From positions 111,362,389-111,426,388 of the forward strand of contig NC_056527.1 of the NCBI RefSeq assembly GCF_019175285.1: a stretch of 64,000 nucleotides of DNA, read 5' to 3'. Made by a program: the position numbers and the translations under genes. Shown piece after piece: positions 55,131 to 64,000 of this stretch; position 1 is the first letter of the stretch; every line of letters begins with the position of its first letter. Source of the DNA: Sceloporus undulatus. Taxonomy: Eukaryota > Chordata > Lepidosauria > Squamata > Phrynosomatidae. The notes under the pieces were generated by a model. It was given only the letters and a program-made list of their open reading frames with translations. It was not told the DNA's origin and ran no database searches.

Positions 55131-56939
55131 TATTTTTTAATCATTGTTTTTGTTCAGTCTTCTCTCTTAACAAGTGTTTTTCGTTGTATTTGCTTTACCT
55201 TTTGTAAGTTGTCTTAACTTTTGTTCATAGTGGCTGCTTTGGAAATGAGGCACAAATTTGGATGGAGTCATGCAGGGATATTTAATTAAAGCCGCAAGGC
55301 TCTGCTTCATCCATTTCCAACTAGGCATTCCTCCAGATATACTGGACTGCAGCTCCTGTTTGTTCGGCTGTGATGCCCAGGGATGATGGGCTTTTTAGTT
55401 CAACCTATCTGAAGAGGAGCAGTTGTCATGGATATCTCCCAGGAAAGTACGTATCCCTGAGTGTCTTTACCCTCATATCCTCTCAGTGAACCACACAGGT
55501 ATGTTTTCCCAGAACCAGAAGTGATGTGTGTCATTTCATATTTTGGTTCCTGTCTATTTGTTAGTTTGGGGGGCTTGTGGGAGCTATTAAGGTTGCCAGA
55601 GTGAAAGCATAAGAGGGCTCCTCTACCTTTATTAATTGCACAGAAGAGAGCATTTCTTCAGGTGATCCTGTGTGACAAACATCACCTGTTGAAATTTCCT
55701 CTTCTACGCAACCATTAAAGGTACAGGATCCCTCACCAGTCTGACAATTGTACTTCTGAGTTGTGACAGAAGGAAAACTGCCATATTTGAGGGTGTATTT
55801 TGGTTTGGGGGTATTTTGGATGTAAATCAGTTGTTCTTAAATGATGGGGCAGGACACCCAAGGGAGGCATGAAAGTTGCTCAAGGGGGGGCACGAGACTT
55901 GGAAACTTCTTCTCTTCCCAAACTTTGTATGTGTAAAATTTGCACACGCCTTGAGATAAATAATAAAACAGTTCTAATTTGAATGATGTTATTTCCTTAC
56001 AAAATATTAAAATATGAATATACAGTACATGAATGTGTGAATGAGCTAAATAAAGTATTTTTATTTATATTCTACATCGGGGAAGGGGCGTGATGTCAAC
56101 ATGTAGATGTAAAGGGGGATCCCAAGGGTAAAACATTTGAGTACCACTGGTGTAAAATACTGTAATCCCTGGCCTTTATTTATTTTGGAAAAATGGGGGC
56201 TTTAAATCGGGGCTTTCAATTGAGGGTGTAAAAATAGGGTTGAGGCCACATGCAGCCTCTGGGTCACTCTTTCTCACCCTGGTGCAAGCCCTGTTGAAAT
56301 AAATGAGTTTATTTCTGAATAAGCATGCATGCATCAGCTCAGGCTGTGGAAAGGCCCACTTTACATTAGTATAAACTGAAGAGGCATGGGAGGTTTTTTT
56401 CCCCACTGATCTTTGCTATAGGTTGTTTTGTGTTACCTTTTAAAACCTTTTTATTAGCTCTCCCTTCAGGAAGCTTGAAATGTTTCCTGTCAGCCTCTGG
56501 CACTTACCGGGGAAAGATCCGCTTAGCGCTGACAGAAGAACAGTATCCTATACCCTTAGACCATCCACAGAGGAGCTTTTTTATGGTTGTATTGATTCAG
56601 TGGTGCTTTCAATCTGCCCGTGCAGTACATTATTGCATTGCACTGTGGCTTTTGTCAAAGACAACACATTTTTAACATCATCATCATCATGGCATGATAT
56701 ATGGGTACAGCAAGACAGGATGATGGATGCCTGAGATGGCAGATGCAGCAATTTCAGGCTGCAGATGAGTGGAGCCATGGTTCAATTGCTCACCCATGTC
56801 AAATGAAAAAGAGGAAGAAAACCTCCTTCAAAGGTTATTTGTAAAGCACTGTAAGGAGAAGGTTTTTTTTTTGTTTGTTTTTTTGCTATATCGGTTCCCT
56901 GCAGTGCTAGTTTTCTAACTGCAAGTAGATATGTATTGT
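55131..56939. other. Intergenic DNA with scattered old repeats
   Basis: 55325-55430 is a hAT-like scrap, 55585-55760 a family Z piece, and 55828-56149 a separate hAT candidate. The remainder, including frames at 56430-56734, has no recognised domain. Confidence 0.4.
55828..56149. mobile_element. hAT-like non-autonomous element
   Basis: Ends CAGTTGTTCTTAAA and TTTGAGTACCACTG are imperfect inverted repeats, and flanks ATGTAAAT and GTGTAAAA agree at six of eight bases. The interior has G-rich stretches and a LINE-like AT-rich part. It resembles the better-preserved element at 13810. Confidence 0.55.
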
Positions 56940-57655
56940 ATAGATCATGAGAAACTATGGATCTCTCTTAAAGAAATGGGTGTGCCACAACATTTGAAAG
57001 TCCTGATGCATAATCTGTTCTCAGGACAAGAGGCTTCTGTTAGGTCAGAATAAGGAAAAACAGAATGTTTTCTAATTGGCAAAGGGGTCAGACAATGCTG
57101 TATTTTATTATGCCATCTGTTTAATTTGTATACCGAGAAGATAATACGAAAAAAGCAAGATTGGACTCAGAAGGAGGTGTGAAAATGGAAGGATGGAACA
57201 TCAACAATCTGAGATGTGCAGATGTCAACATCTGCATCAGTATCAGAGAATGGAACAATTATTGAAGAAGGCAAGACAAAAAGTGCAAAAGCAGGTTTAC
57301 AGCTGAATATCAAGGAAACACAAATTATGACCACAAAAGATCTGCAAAATTTTTAAGTAGATGATGACGAGACTGAAATAGTTCAAGGTTTTTCATACTT
57401 GGGCTGAATCATCAAATCGGAGTGAAGACTGTAGTTAAAAACAAAACAGATTAGGATTTGGATGGCAGCTTTGAAGGAACTAGGCAAGATCCTGAAGTGT
57501 AAAGAGATATCATTAAATACTAAAGTTAGGATTGTCCATGCCATCATATTTCCCGTATCCATGTATGATTGTAAAGGCTGAAGAGTGAGAAAAGCTGATA
57601 GGAAAACAATTGACTCATTTGAGATTGAGGAGAGAAAGAGGAGAAGAGTTCCAAG
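56940..57655 (+). mobile_element. Bov-B (RTE) LINE, RT C-terminal part
   Basis: Fragments readable in the + strand include LKLNIKET-like 'cagctgaatatcaaggaaac', then a 'GFSYLG' block, 'WMAALKELGKILKCKEISLNTKVRIVHAIIFPVSMYDCK' in pieces, and a basic C-terminal stretch. That order matches the end of the reverse transcriptase in RTE/Bov-B elements. Stops interrupt it often and it is truncated at both ends. Confidence 0.78.
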
Positions 57656-57734
57656 AATCACATGAACCCCTTCCACACTTGCCATCATCAGAGCCCTGGC
57701 ATGATGCATTATGACTTGCTATCCAATGGCTCCT

Positions 57735-57940
57735 ATGTTGGTGGGAGCATTGAATCCACCTTGGGTTTTTATGCGAACTATAGTGGGGCTACCCAAGGTG
57801 CTGAACATATTTGGGGATGGGGGATTCAGCAGTTTGGAGCCATCCTTTAAATTTCATGCTAAAACCCCGAATAGATCCATTGTCTCCATTAACATGGGAG
57901 CATTAGTTGCTGCTGCTGCTGCTACCCTCATTCAGGCCCC
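57735..57940. repeat. Unclassified repeat, family X
   Basis: 'ctacccaaggtgctgaacat' and 'acatgggagcattagttgct' recall the copies at 10812 and 43845. A short GCT run lies at 57908-57925. Confidence 0.45.
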
Positions 57941-58194
57941 TCACTCCTTCCTTCTTGCAGGTATTTTCTACCTGATACTGCCAATGTATCTATTGTGAGA
58001 GATAAACTGACACCTTGCTGGTTCCACTGAGGCCTTCAATCCTGTTAGATTGCCAATCAGCCAGTGCCCAGGGCAGTGCCTCTTGAAGCAAGGCAAACAC
58101 ACTGCAGTCAGCCACCCTCTACATTTGCGGCTTTGACTTTTGCAGATCTGCTTATTGGTGGATTTAATTGGTTAGTTCTCTCTTAAGAATCTCT

Positions 58195-58310
58195 AGATCC
58201 TCCAGCATGGCTCAACTGCATAGAGTAAGTCCTTGTAGGTCCTCTAGCATGATCCTGTGATCAACTTCTGGCTGATGTTGACCACAGAGTTGTGCTGGAG
58301 GACCTAGCAA
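58195..58310. repeat. Short palindromic repeat
   Basis: 'taggtcctctagcatgatcc' and 'gtgctggaggacctagcaat' are roughly complementary around a centre with 'gatcaacttctggctgatgt'. It is related to 46785-46880 and is probably a small MITE. Confidence 0.5.
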
Positions 58311-58827
58311 TTTCTCTCTCTTTCTGACACCTCTTTCTCTGCCCCACTGCCTTCTCTCTCTCTCTCTTTTTCTGACACCTCTTTCTCTCCCCTCTCTCTG
58401 ATATCTCTTTTTGTACTTCCTGCCTGACACCCTTCTTTATCTCTCTGATATCCTTTCTGTTATGTTCTCTCTAACATCCCATTCTCTCTCTCTGTCTGAC
58501 ACCTGTTCTCTTTGACCCTCTTTCTTACACCTCTTTCTCTCCCCTCTCTCTGATATCCCCTTCTTTTTCTTTCTGATATCTTTTCTCTTACTTTCTGCCT
58601 GACACCTCTTTCTTTTTCTTTTTCTCTTTCTTCTTCCTCACTCAATCTGATACCCCCTTCGCTATCACTCTGATATCCTTTCCCTTACTTTCTCACTGAC
58701 AACCCCCTTTTCTCCCTCTTTCTGACACCTTTCTCTCCCCCTCTCTCAGATCCCTTTTCTTACTTTCTGCATGACACCCCTTTCTCTCTCTTTCTGACAC
58801 CCCTCTCTTTATTCTCCTGAGACCCCC

Positions 58828-58865
<38 letters not shown>

Positions 58866-58880
58866 TCTCCCTTTCTCTTT
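58311..58880. repeat. Pyrimidine-rich minisatellite
   Basis: Many imperfect tandem units combine 'tctctctgatatc(c/t)ctttct', 'tactttctgcctgacacc' and 'tctttctct'. The unit is roughly 40-65 bases and variable. On the minus strand it yields open frames full of RERE and GVRKRER repeats, which are not proteins. Confidence 0.8.
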
Positions 58881-59039
58881 CATCTCTACCGTTCTTCCCA
58901 GTTGCTCTTATTGCCGCTTCCACCTTAGTTTCTACGAGGTTGGGTTTCATTTCGATATGCTGTTTCATCCCCCCTTTCAACCCCCCCCCCCACATCTCTT
59001 TCTCATAGCTCTTCTGTGCATTGCAATTCAGTCAACGTC

Positions 59040-59108
59040 TTTTTATTCACATACCTCCCTATACAATATATATAGGGAGGGAGGGACAAGAAGGAAGGAT
59101 ACTCTGGA

Positions 59109-59151
<43 letters not shown>

Positions 59152-59216
59152 CCAGAGCTTCCTCCATCACTCCATAATATACACATGCATGCACACACAG
59201 AGACAGTGCATGTGTA

Positions 59217-59259
<43 letters not shown>

Positions 59260-59500
59260 ATTCCAGAGCATCCTTTCTTCTTTGCCTCCATCCCTCCATC
59301 ATTCATTCACACACACACACACACACACACCCCATATGTCCGATTCCCGAGCATCCTTCCTTGCCCTTTCCCCATCTTATTTATCCACTCAGAGAGACAC
59401 ACAGCCTGCGATTCCTGAGCATCCTCCTCCCTTGCTCTTCCTCGCTCTCTCTGCCTGAAGCCCGAGCATCCTTCCTCCCCTGCTCTCCCTCCCTCCCTCC
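59040..59500. repeat. Mixed (TA)n, (TG)n, (CA)n and GAGCATCC minisatellite
   Basis: TA runs lie at 59113-59148 and 59236-59257, TG at 59213-59235 and CA at 59309-59331. Between them an imperfect unit, ATTCC(C/A)GAGCATCCTTCCT, appears at about 59148, 59259, 59342, 59411 and 59460, once inverted near 59092. All open frames here are simple-sequence artefacts. Confidence 0.8.
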
Positions 59501-60130
59501 CTCCTTCGTTGGGGAAGAGAGGGATGCAGGGCGGGAGGAGGAGGAGGAGGAGGAGGAGGGGGCTCTCCATTGGCGCAGGGACGGACGGAGGGCTGCTGCT
59601 GCTGCTGCTGGGCCTTCCTCCTCCTCCTCCTCCTCCTCCTCCTCCTCCTGCCTCCGGCCCCTGCAAAGCGAAAGTCCTTCCCTGGCGGCGAGCCGGAGGC
59701 GGCGGCGGCGGCGGCGAGGGGCTGCTGGGTCCCTGCCTGCCTGCTGCCTGCCTTTGGGCCGGGGCCTCCTCCTCCTGCTGCTGCTGCTGCTGCCTCTCCC
59801 CCTGGGGCTCCGGCCTTGGGCAGAAGGCCTCCCAGGCTGGAAGAAGGGCAGCCTGGAAGGGGGGTCTGGCCATGGAGGGCCACGGAGGAGGAGGAGGACG
59901 GGGGAAGGGGCCCCCGAAGAAGAAGAAGGAGGAGGAGGAGGAGGATGAGCGGGAGGCAGCAGGGGAGGGCAGCCCGGGCCCACAGCCCCCCACCGGCCCC
60001 AACCCCTTCGTCCACGACCTCCGCCTCAGCCCCCTCCAGAGGGCCAAGGTCAGCAGCTGGGGGGGGGGGGGGGGCGGAGGGGGGGGGGGGAAGGAAAAAG
60101 GGAAGGGGGGCCCCCCCCCCCCCCCCCCGA
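59400..60130. promoter_or_regulatory. CpG-island-like block at LPCAT exon 1
   Basis: Base composition switches abruptly to GC-rich with frequent CG dinucleotides, (GGA)n, (CTG)n and (GGC)n triplet runs, unlike the AT-rich OR cluster. Such islands usually mark promoters of broadly expressed genes, here the exon at 59872. Long frames on both strands (up to 385 codons) are artefacts of the triplet runs. Confidence 0.7.
59872..60048 (+). CDS. LPCAT4: First coding exon of an LPCAT-family gene
   Basis: The 59 codons from ATG at 59872 encode an N-terminus rich in glycine and charged residues (KKKKEEEEED), then PNPFVHDLRLSPLQRAK, and stop at an AAG|GTCAGC splice donor (60049). The lysophosphatidylcholine acyltransferase family has NPFVHELxLSxLQ just before its first membrane segment. 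From memory, human LPCAT4 has PNPFVHELHLSRLQRVK with phase-0 splicing at this point, and LPCAT1 has NPFVHELRLSALQKAQ; the PNP and QR.K positions favour LPCAT4. The enzyme acylates lysophospholipids in the endoplasmic reticulum. Exon 2, which should start the membrane segment, was not found before 64000, so intron 1 is at least 3.9 kb. The ATG choice rests on family length. Confidence 0.75.
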
Positions 60131-60480
60131 CACTCCGGCACTCGCGGGCTGGCGGTCCGGCCTTCTTGCTTTCCTTTCCCCTTCCCCCCCCTTCATTCCC
60201 TTTCTTTTTTCTTTCGTTCTTTCCTTCCTTCTCTGACTTTCCTTCCTTCGGTTCCTTCCTTCCCTCTCTTTCCTACCTTCTCTTTCCTTCCTTTCTTCTT
60301 TCCATCCTTTTCTGTCCTTCTCTCTTTCATTCCTTCCTTCCTTTTCTTTCTTTCTTTTGTCCCTTCCTTCCTTTTCCACCTTTCTATCTTTCATTCTCTC
60401 TTTCCTTCCTTCCTTCTCTTTTTTCTTTCTTTCATTCTTTTTCCCTTCCTTCTCTTTCTTTCTTTCTTTCTTCCCCCCAA
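60053..60480. repeat. G/C homopolymers and TTCC/TTTC-rich tract
   Basis: Just after the LPCAT donor come long G and C runs (60061-60130), then some 300 bases of imperfect TTCC/TTTC units in intron 1. Phenylalanine and serine-rich frames here are artefacts. Confidence 0.85.
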
Positions 60481-62091
60481 AGGTCCTCTTGTAGGGCCCA
60501 GTGGGGTTTCAGGGTCTCCTCAGAAGATGAAGGGACTTGGGGGGAGTGGAGTGAGGGGAGGTGAAAGAGGCCTGGGGGCTCTTTGGGGCCCCTCTGGAGT
60601 TGGAGGCCTCCTCCCTTCTGCCTCCTGCCCTTTGCTGTCAGAAATGGGGAGAGGGCTGTGGGTTACTTGGAGGTCTCTGGTGCACATCATGGGGCTGAGG
60701 CCAAAGAAGGGCTGGGAAATATTCTAGGAAGTAAAATAGAATGTAACAGGGGGGAATATATATCATATAAAGGGCTGTTGTTGTTGTTGTTGTAAAAGCA
60801 AAGACCCTCAACTCAAAACCCCAGAGTTTTGGAGAAGCAGCAATAGCTTCCTCATTGGGCCTCCATGAAGCCCCTTTTATTGCACTGAAGGGGGTGAAGG
60901 GGGGGGGGGGGGGGGCGGGGGGGGGGGGGGGGGGGGTTGCAATGGGGGGAGTTTAGCCACACTTCTGCAAGATTCCTCATGATTCCTGGTTTTTCACAGC
61001 AGGGCAAGACTGGCCCTATAAATCCTGTATTGTTCCATCTCATCCAAGGCTTTGAGAGAGCATCTACAAGGGACAATTGGGTTTGTAGCCTATCTTGGAT
61101 CTTCCCGCATGGCAGGGGGTTAGACCTGGTGACCCTTGAAGTCTCTTCCAACTCTAGGATTCCATAGGATTTTGGCTTTGGGATTGGATGGTGTCTGAGT
61201 GAGGTGGACCTACTGTCACTTGGGGGTCTTCCTCAGATTTATAGGGGCAGAGTGAGGTTGGCAGGGCCTTTGCAGTGTATTCTGGGTGATTATGCAGTCC
61301 TTTCGCCAGCGCTGGGGCTTCTGTTCAGGGTCAAGGTTTTCTGCAGGGCAAGATGAACAAAAAGGAAAACAGAGATCATAACCCAGGAATGTGAAGGAAT
61401 CTTGGCAGCCTTTATGGGAACAATGTAAAATGCTTCAATTTGGGGGGATAGGACCCCCTATAAGGGGAAATGTGATACTAGATTGAGGGAGTGGGCTTGG
61501 CCTGAGTTTCCCTTGGAGTTGTGGAGGGAGGCAGAGAAGACAAGCTAATGCCTCTCCTTTCTGCAGCTTTTGCTCTAGCCATGCGGCAGTGTCGCTGGAG
61601 GGAAGTAGCAGGCAATGAAGAATGACAGAGGCCATTCAGACAAGGCTGATACATGGCTGTTTCCAAGTCCTGCAGCTAGGCTCCGAATCCTAGTGGTTAG
61701 AGGTAATTTAAATCCACAACCAACAACACACAGGTCAAGGATCAGATTCTTCTAGCAGCCCTTTTGCCTGTGTTGCCTCCTTCCTTGCTTCTGCATTTGG
61801 TCTTGCAGTTGTTAACCCACAACCTTGGCAACTGACACAGAAGCAGTCAGGCTTTTTTTCTTCTCCTGCATCCTGCCTTGTGTCCTTTATTCAGACTAGA
61901 CCCCATCTCCTTCCCTGGCTTCCCCCTCCTGTCAACAAATCTCAGTCAAGGAAGTCATGGATCTTGAGTTTCCAATAGGGCACATAATAACAAGATGTTC
62001 TGGAGGTCTTTCTTTCATAGATCTGCCAGCTGACTTGACAACAATTGACAACAAATATAAGCTCTGGGTTAGCTTGTCCTGCCATAACTCT
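60481..62091. other. LPCAT intron 1, repeats and unassigned DNA
   Basis: (GTT)n at 60777-60795, a 37-base G-rich run at 60899-60937, and a CR1 3' end on the + strand at about 61100-61170 ('gcatggcagggggttagacc', 'ctcttccaactctaggattc'). No exon resembling LPCAT exon 2 was recognised. Confidence 0.55.
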
Positions 62092-62311
62092 GATCCAAAA
62101 TACACTGCAGGAATAATGCAGTTGGAGACCCCTTTAATTGCCCTGGCTCAGTGCTAGGGAATCTGGAACTGAACTTTATTGGGGACCCGGATCTCTCTGA
62201 CAAAGAAGTCTAAATGTCTCACAAAACTACAGCCCCCAGAATTTCCTAGCATTGAGCCAGGGCAGTTAAAGCCATCTCCAACTGCATTATTCCTGCAGTG
62301 TGTTTGAGACC
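62092..62311. mobile_element. Palindromic MITE, family 1
   Basis: Ends GATCCAAAATACACTGCAG and CTGCAGTGTGTTTGAGAC, paired cores 'ctggctcagtgctagggaat' and 'ttcctagcattgagccaggg', and TCT on both flanks. Confidence 0.85.
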
Positions 62312-62539
62312 TCTGTTATCCTATTGCAGATTGGTCCTGCCTCGAGCCTTGCAGCCAACCGAGTGATATATAGTCCTATTTGTGCCTGGCAGCTGGGTGG
62401 GTTTCAATGGGATGCTTAGTCCTCTTATTGCTAGGAGATGGAGTCGTGGGATGCATTATTGAATCTAGGCTGGGAGCAAGGAGGGAAACAAAATAAAATA
62501 AATCATATTCAAATGACAATCACCAACTTCAGTTGCCAC

Positions 62540-62800
62540 TTCTAACTTGAAAACACTTGATCCCTTCTGATTTGGGAAGTTGAACAGGAGGTCCCTGGTG
62601 TTCTCTGGTGGTCCAGCAGCAAACAAGCCTGAACCTATTCAGTTTCAAGCTTGTTTGGTGCAGGAATGGGAGACTACCAAGGAATACCAGGGACCTCCAA
62701 GTGGAGCTAGGGAATAATCCTTCCAGAATCCCTACAACATTGCTGCCAGTCAGAATCAACAACTCTGGACAATCTGGGCCAACAGTGTGACTCAGTATAA
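62540..62800 (+). mobile_element. 5S-derived SINE with a different tail
   Basis: 'gatcccttctgatttgggaa' and 'gaatgggagactaccaagga' match the 5S rRNA core, but about 55 extra bases sit between them. One arm of this insert (AGGTCCCTGGT, about 62589) is the exact complement of ACCAGGGACCT (about 62687). The 3' end ('gactcagtataaggca') differs from the Bov-B-like tail of the two other 5S elements. Confidence 0.65.
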
Positions 62801-62999
62801 GGCACCTTTCAACTGGGTTTATGCATTTCAGATCTCTTCCACTTTAGTTTAAGAGCTTGGGGTGAGGAGAGACTCAGAGCGAGCCCAGCTGTCTTTGTAA
62901 ATGGCTCTTTAAAAAGAATGAAAGGACAAATCCTTTCCCCAAAGTGCTTGCAGTTGGGGATTGGGGTAAGCAAGAAAGAGCAAAAGAAAGGAAGGGAGG

Positions 63000-63445
63000 T
63001 TTATTTACTTGTAACACTGATATCCTGTGTTTTTCAGTGAATTCAAAGTAGCATACACGGCTCTCCTCCATACTTTGTCCTCACAACAAGAAACAATCTA
63101 CGCTGTTGAAATAATGAACCTTAACACCTCTTTAAGTGCTGTAGCTCCATGGAATCCTGGAATTTGTAGCTTTACAAGCTCTTTAGCTTTCGCTGCCAAA
63201 GATGCCTAACTATAAATCCCAGGATTCTATAGTTCCATCACTACCTTTATTGAGTTTCTTGGGGGGGGGGATGACAGATAAACTGGTGTCAAAATGCATT
63301 ACTTCTACAGTGCAGATGCAACCCCTATGAAATAGGTCTCCCAAGGTCAGCCAGTGTGTTTTATGGCTTAGTACAGAACAGAAGTTGCCTTTTTTATTTC
63401 ACAAGTCCTGATCCAACACTCTGACCACTACCTTGCACTGGCTTA
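63000..63445. mobile_element. MIR/CORE-like repeat split by a MITE
   Basis: 63040-63093 ('ctttgtcctcacaacaa') and 63323-63445 ('cctatgaaataggtctccca', 'ccaaggtcagccagtg') are two parts of one old SINE-like repeat. They are separated by a palindromic element. Confidence 0.6.
63094..63322. mobile_element. Palindromic MITE, family 2
   Basis: 'gctccatggaatcctggaat' and 'aatcccaggattctatagtt' are paired, and the right end reads 'ttctacagtgcagatgcaac'. A G-run at about 63261 interrupts the right half. It lies inside the MIR-like repeat. Confidence 0.75.
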
Positions 63446-64000
63446 GGTAAAAGGATTAGGAGGTCGTGTGAAAAACCTTGGGGAGAAAGTGAGTCATGGG
63501 GAATATTTTGATGGAAACAAGAAAACATAGTTGTTAAATATCCCCCTTTCCCTCCTCCTTCTCCCTCTTCCATTGTTATTAAAATCAAAATTAAAAAGAG
63601 AAATGTGCAAAGAGAATGCTATGTTCTTCCTGGTTAACTTCCAGCCATTTGCCAAAGTATGTGTAAAAATGACAAATGTACAGACCTTAAGCATAACATA
63701 TGAAGGTTTTATTTTTGGATTGCAGCTTCCAGGATCCTTCAAACTGGCTTGCAAGGGGAGGGGGATGTGGGATTTGTAGTCCAGAGATAGAGAGAAAGAG
63801 AGAGAGCTCTTCCAAACTCTGTTTCTAACTTTAAACACATTTCTAGAGATGGATCTATTCTGGTGGAGCCATGGGGTCTTGTAAGTCAGCCTCTTGTAGC
63901 AATTGGACTAGGACTATGGGTAACCAGATTTCCTCCAGTCCTTGCTCAGCCCCAGAAGCCCACTAGCTGACTTTGACAAGAATAAATCTTGCCAAGAACT
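63446..64000. other. End of window, intronic or intergenic
   Basis: No exon is recognised. If the LPCAT call is right this is still intron 1. A GA-rich patch lies at 63785-63807. Confidence 0.4.

Noticed and set aside
58212-58995. Arg/Glu-rich minus-strand frames resembling a coiled coil
   Set aside because: They are translations of the TCTC-rich minisatellite and have no independent support.
59040-59335. CRISPR-like regular repeats
   Set aside because: The repeats are eukaryotic microsatellites and an imperfect minisatellite, with no uniform spacers.
59389-60727. Long open frames (up to 385 codons) on both strands
   Set aside because: They consist of triplet and homopolymer runs (Gly, Pro, Arg, Leu, Phe, Ser). 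Only 59872-60048 has a family motif and a splice donor.

Overview
This is vertebrate nuclear DNA, most likely from a squamate reptile of iguanian-lizard type. The evidence is a set of single-exon olfactory receptor (OR) genes and a very dense load of repeats typical of squamates: Sauria-type SINEs with Bov-B-like tails, Bov-B, CR1 and L2 LINEs, 5S-rRNA-derived SINEs, many short palindromic DNA transposons, and one Ty3/Gypsy chromodomain LTR element. No bacterial-type genes, CRISPR arrays or operons are present. The species call is inference from repeat content.

Layout. Five intact OR coding exons lie on the + strand: 4918-5910, 11561-12484, 19816-20847, 26254-27243 and 44624-45580. All are class II receptors that look most like mammalian family 4. 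Each has a polypyrimidine tract and an AG acceptor 4-26 bases before its ATG, the usual OR design of a non-coding 5' exon spliced to one coding exon. Three broken OR copies accompany them: a gene split by an insertion (14738-16187), an internally deleted fragment (32190-32350) and a 3' remnant (about 47140-47255). The 19.8 kb and 26.3 kb genes are a tandem duplication. Homology extends to their 5' flanks (17.03-18.05 and 23.6-25.15 kb), where a splice donor is conserved, and the fragment at 32 kb is the wreck of a third unit.

From 27.45 to 32.06 kb there is a stack of L2-clade LINEs, one inserted into another. From 33875 to 39422 there is a degraded but structurally complete Ty3/Gypsy chromovirus with paired LTRs and a 5-bp target duplication. 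The 39.4-57.9 kb stretch holds the fifth OR gene among SINEs, MITEs, LINE ends and unclassified repeats.

From about 58.3 kb the composition changes. Pyrimidine-rich minisatellites and microsatellites lead into a GC-rich, CpG-island-like block (59.4-60.1 kb). This contains a first coding exon (59872-60048) whose product ends in PNPFVHDLRLSPLQRAK, a signature of the lysophosphatidylcholine acyltransferase family, closest to LPCAT4. The OR cluster therefore appears to end here, next to a housekeeping-type lipid enzyme gene whose remaining exons lie beyond the window.

The ORs are expected to work as odorant-sensing GPCRs in olfactory neurons, one per neuron. Nothing else in the window forms a pathway with them. 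All calls come from reading the sequence; no alignments or searches were run.
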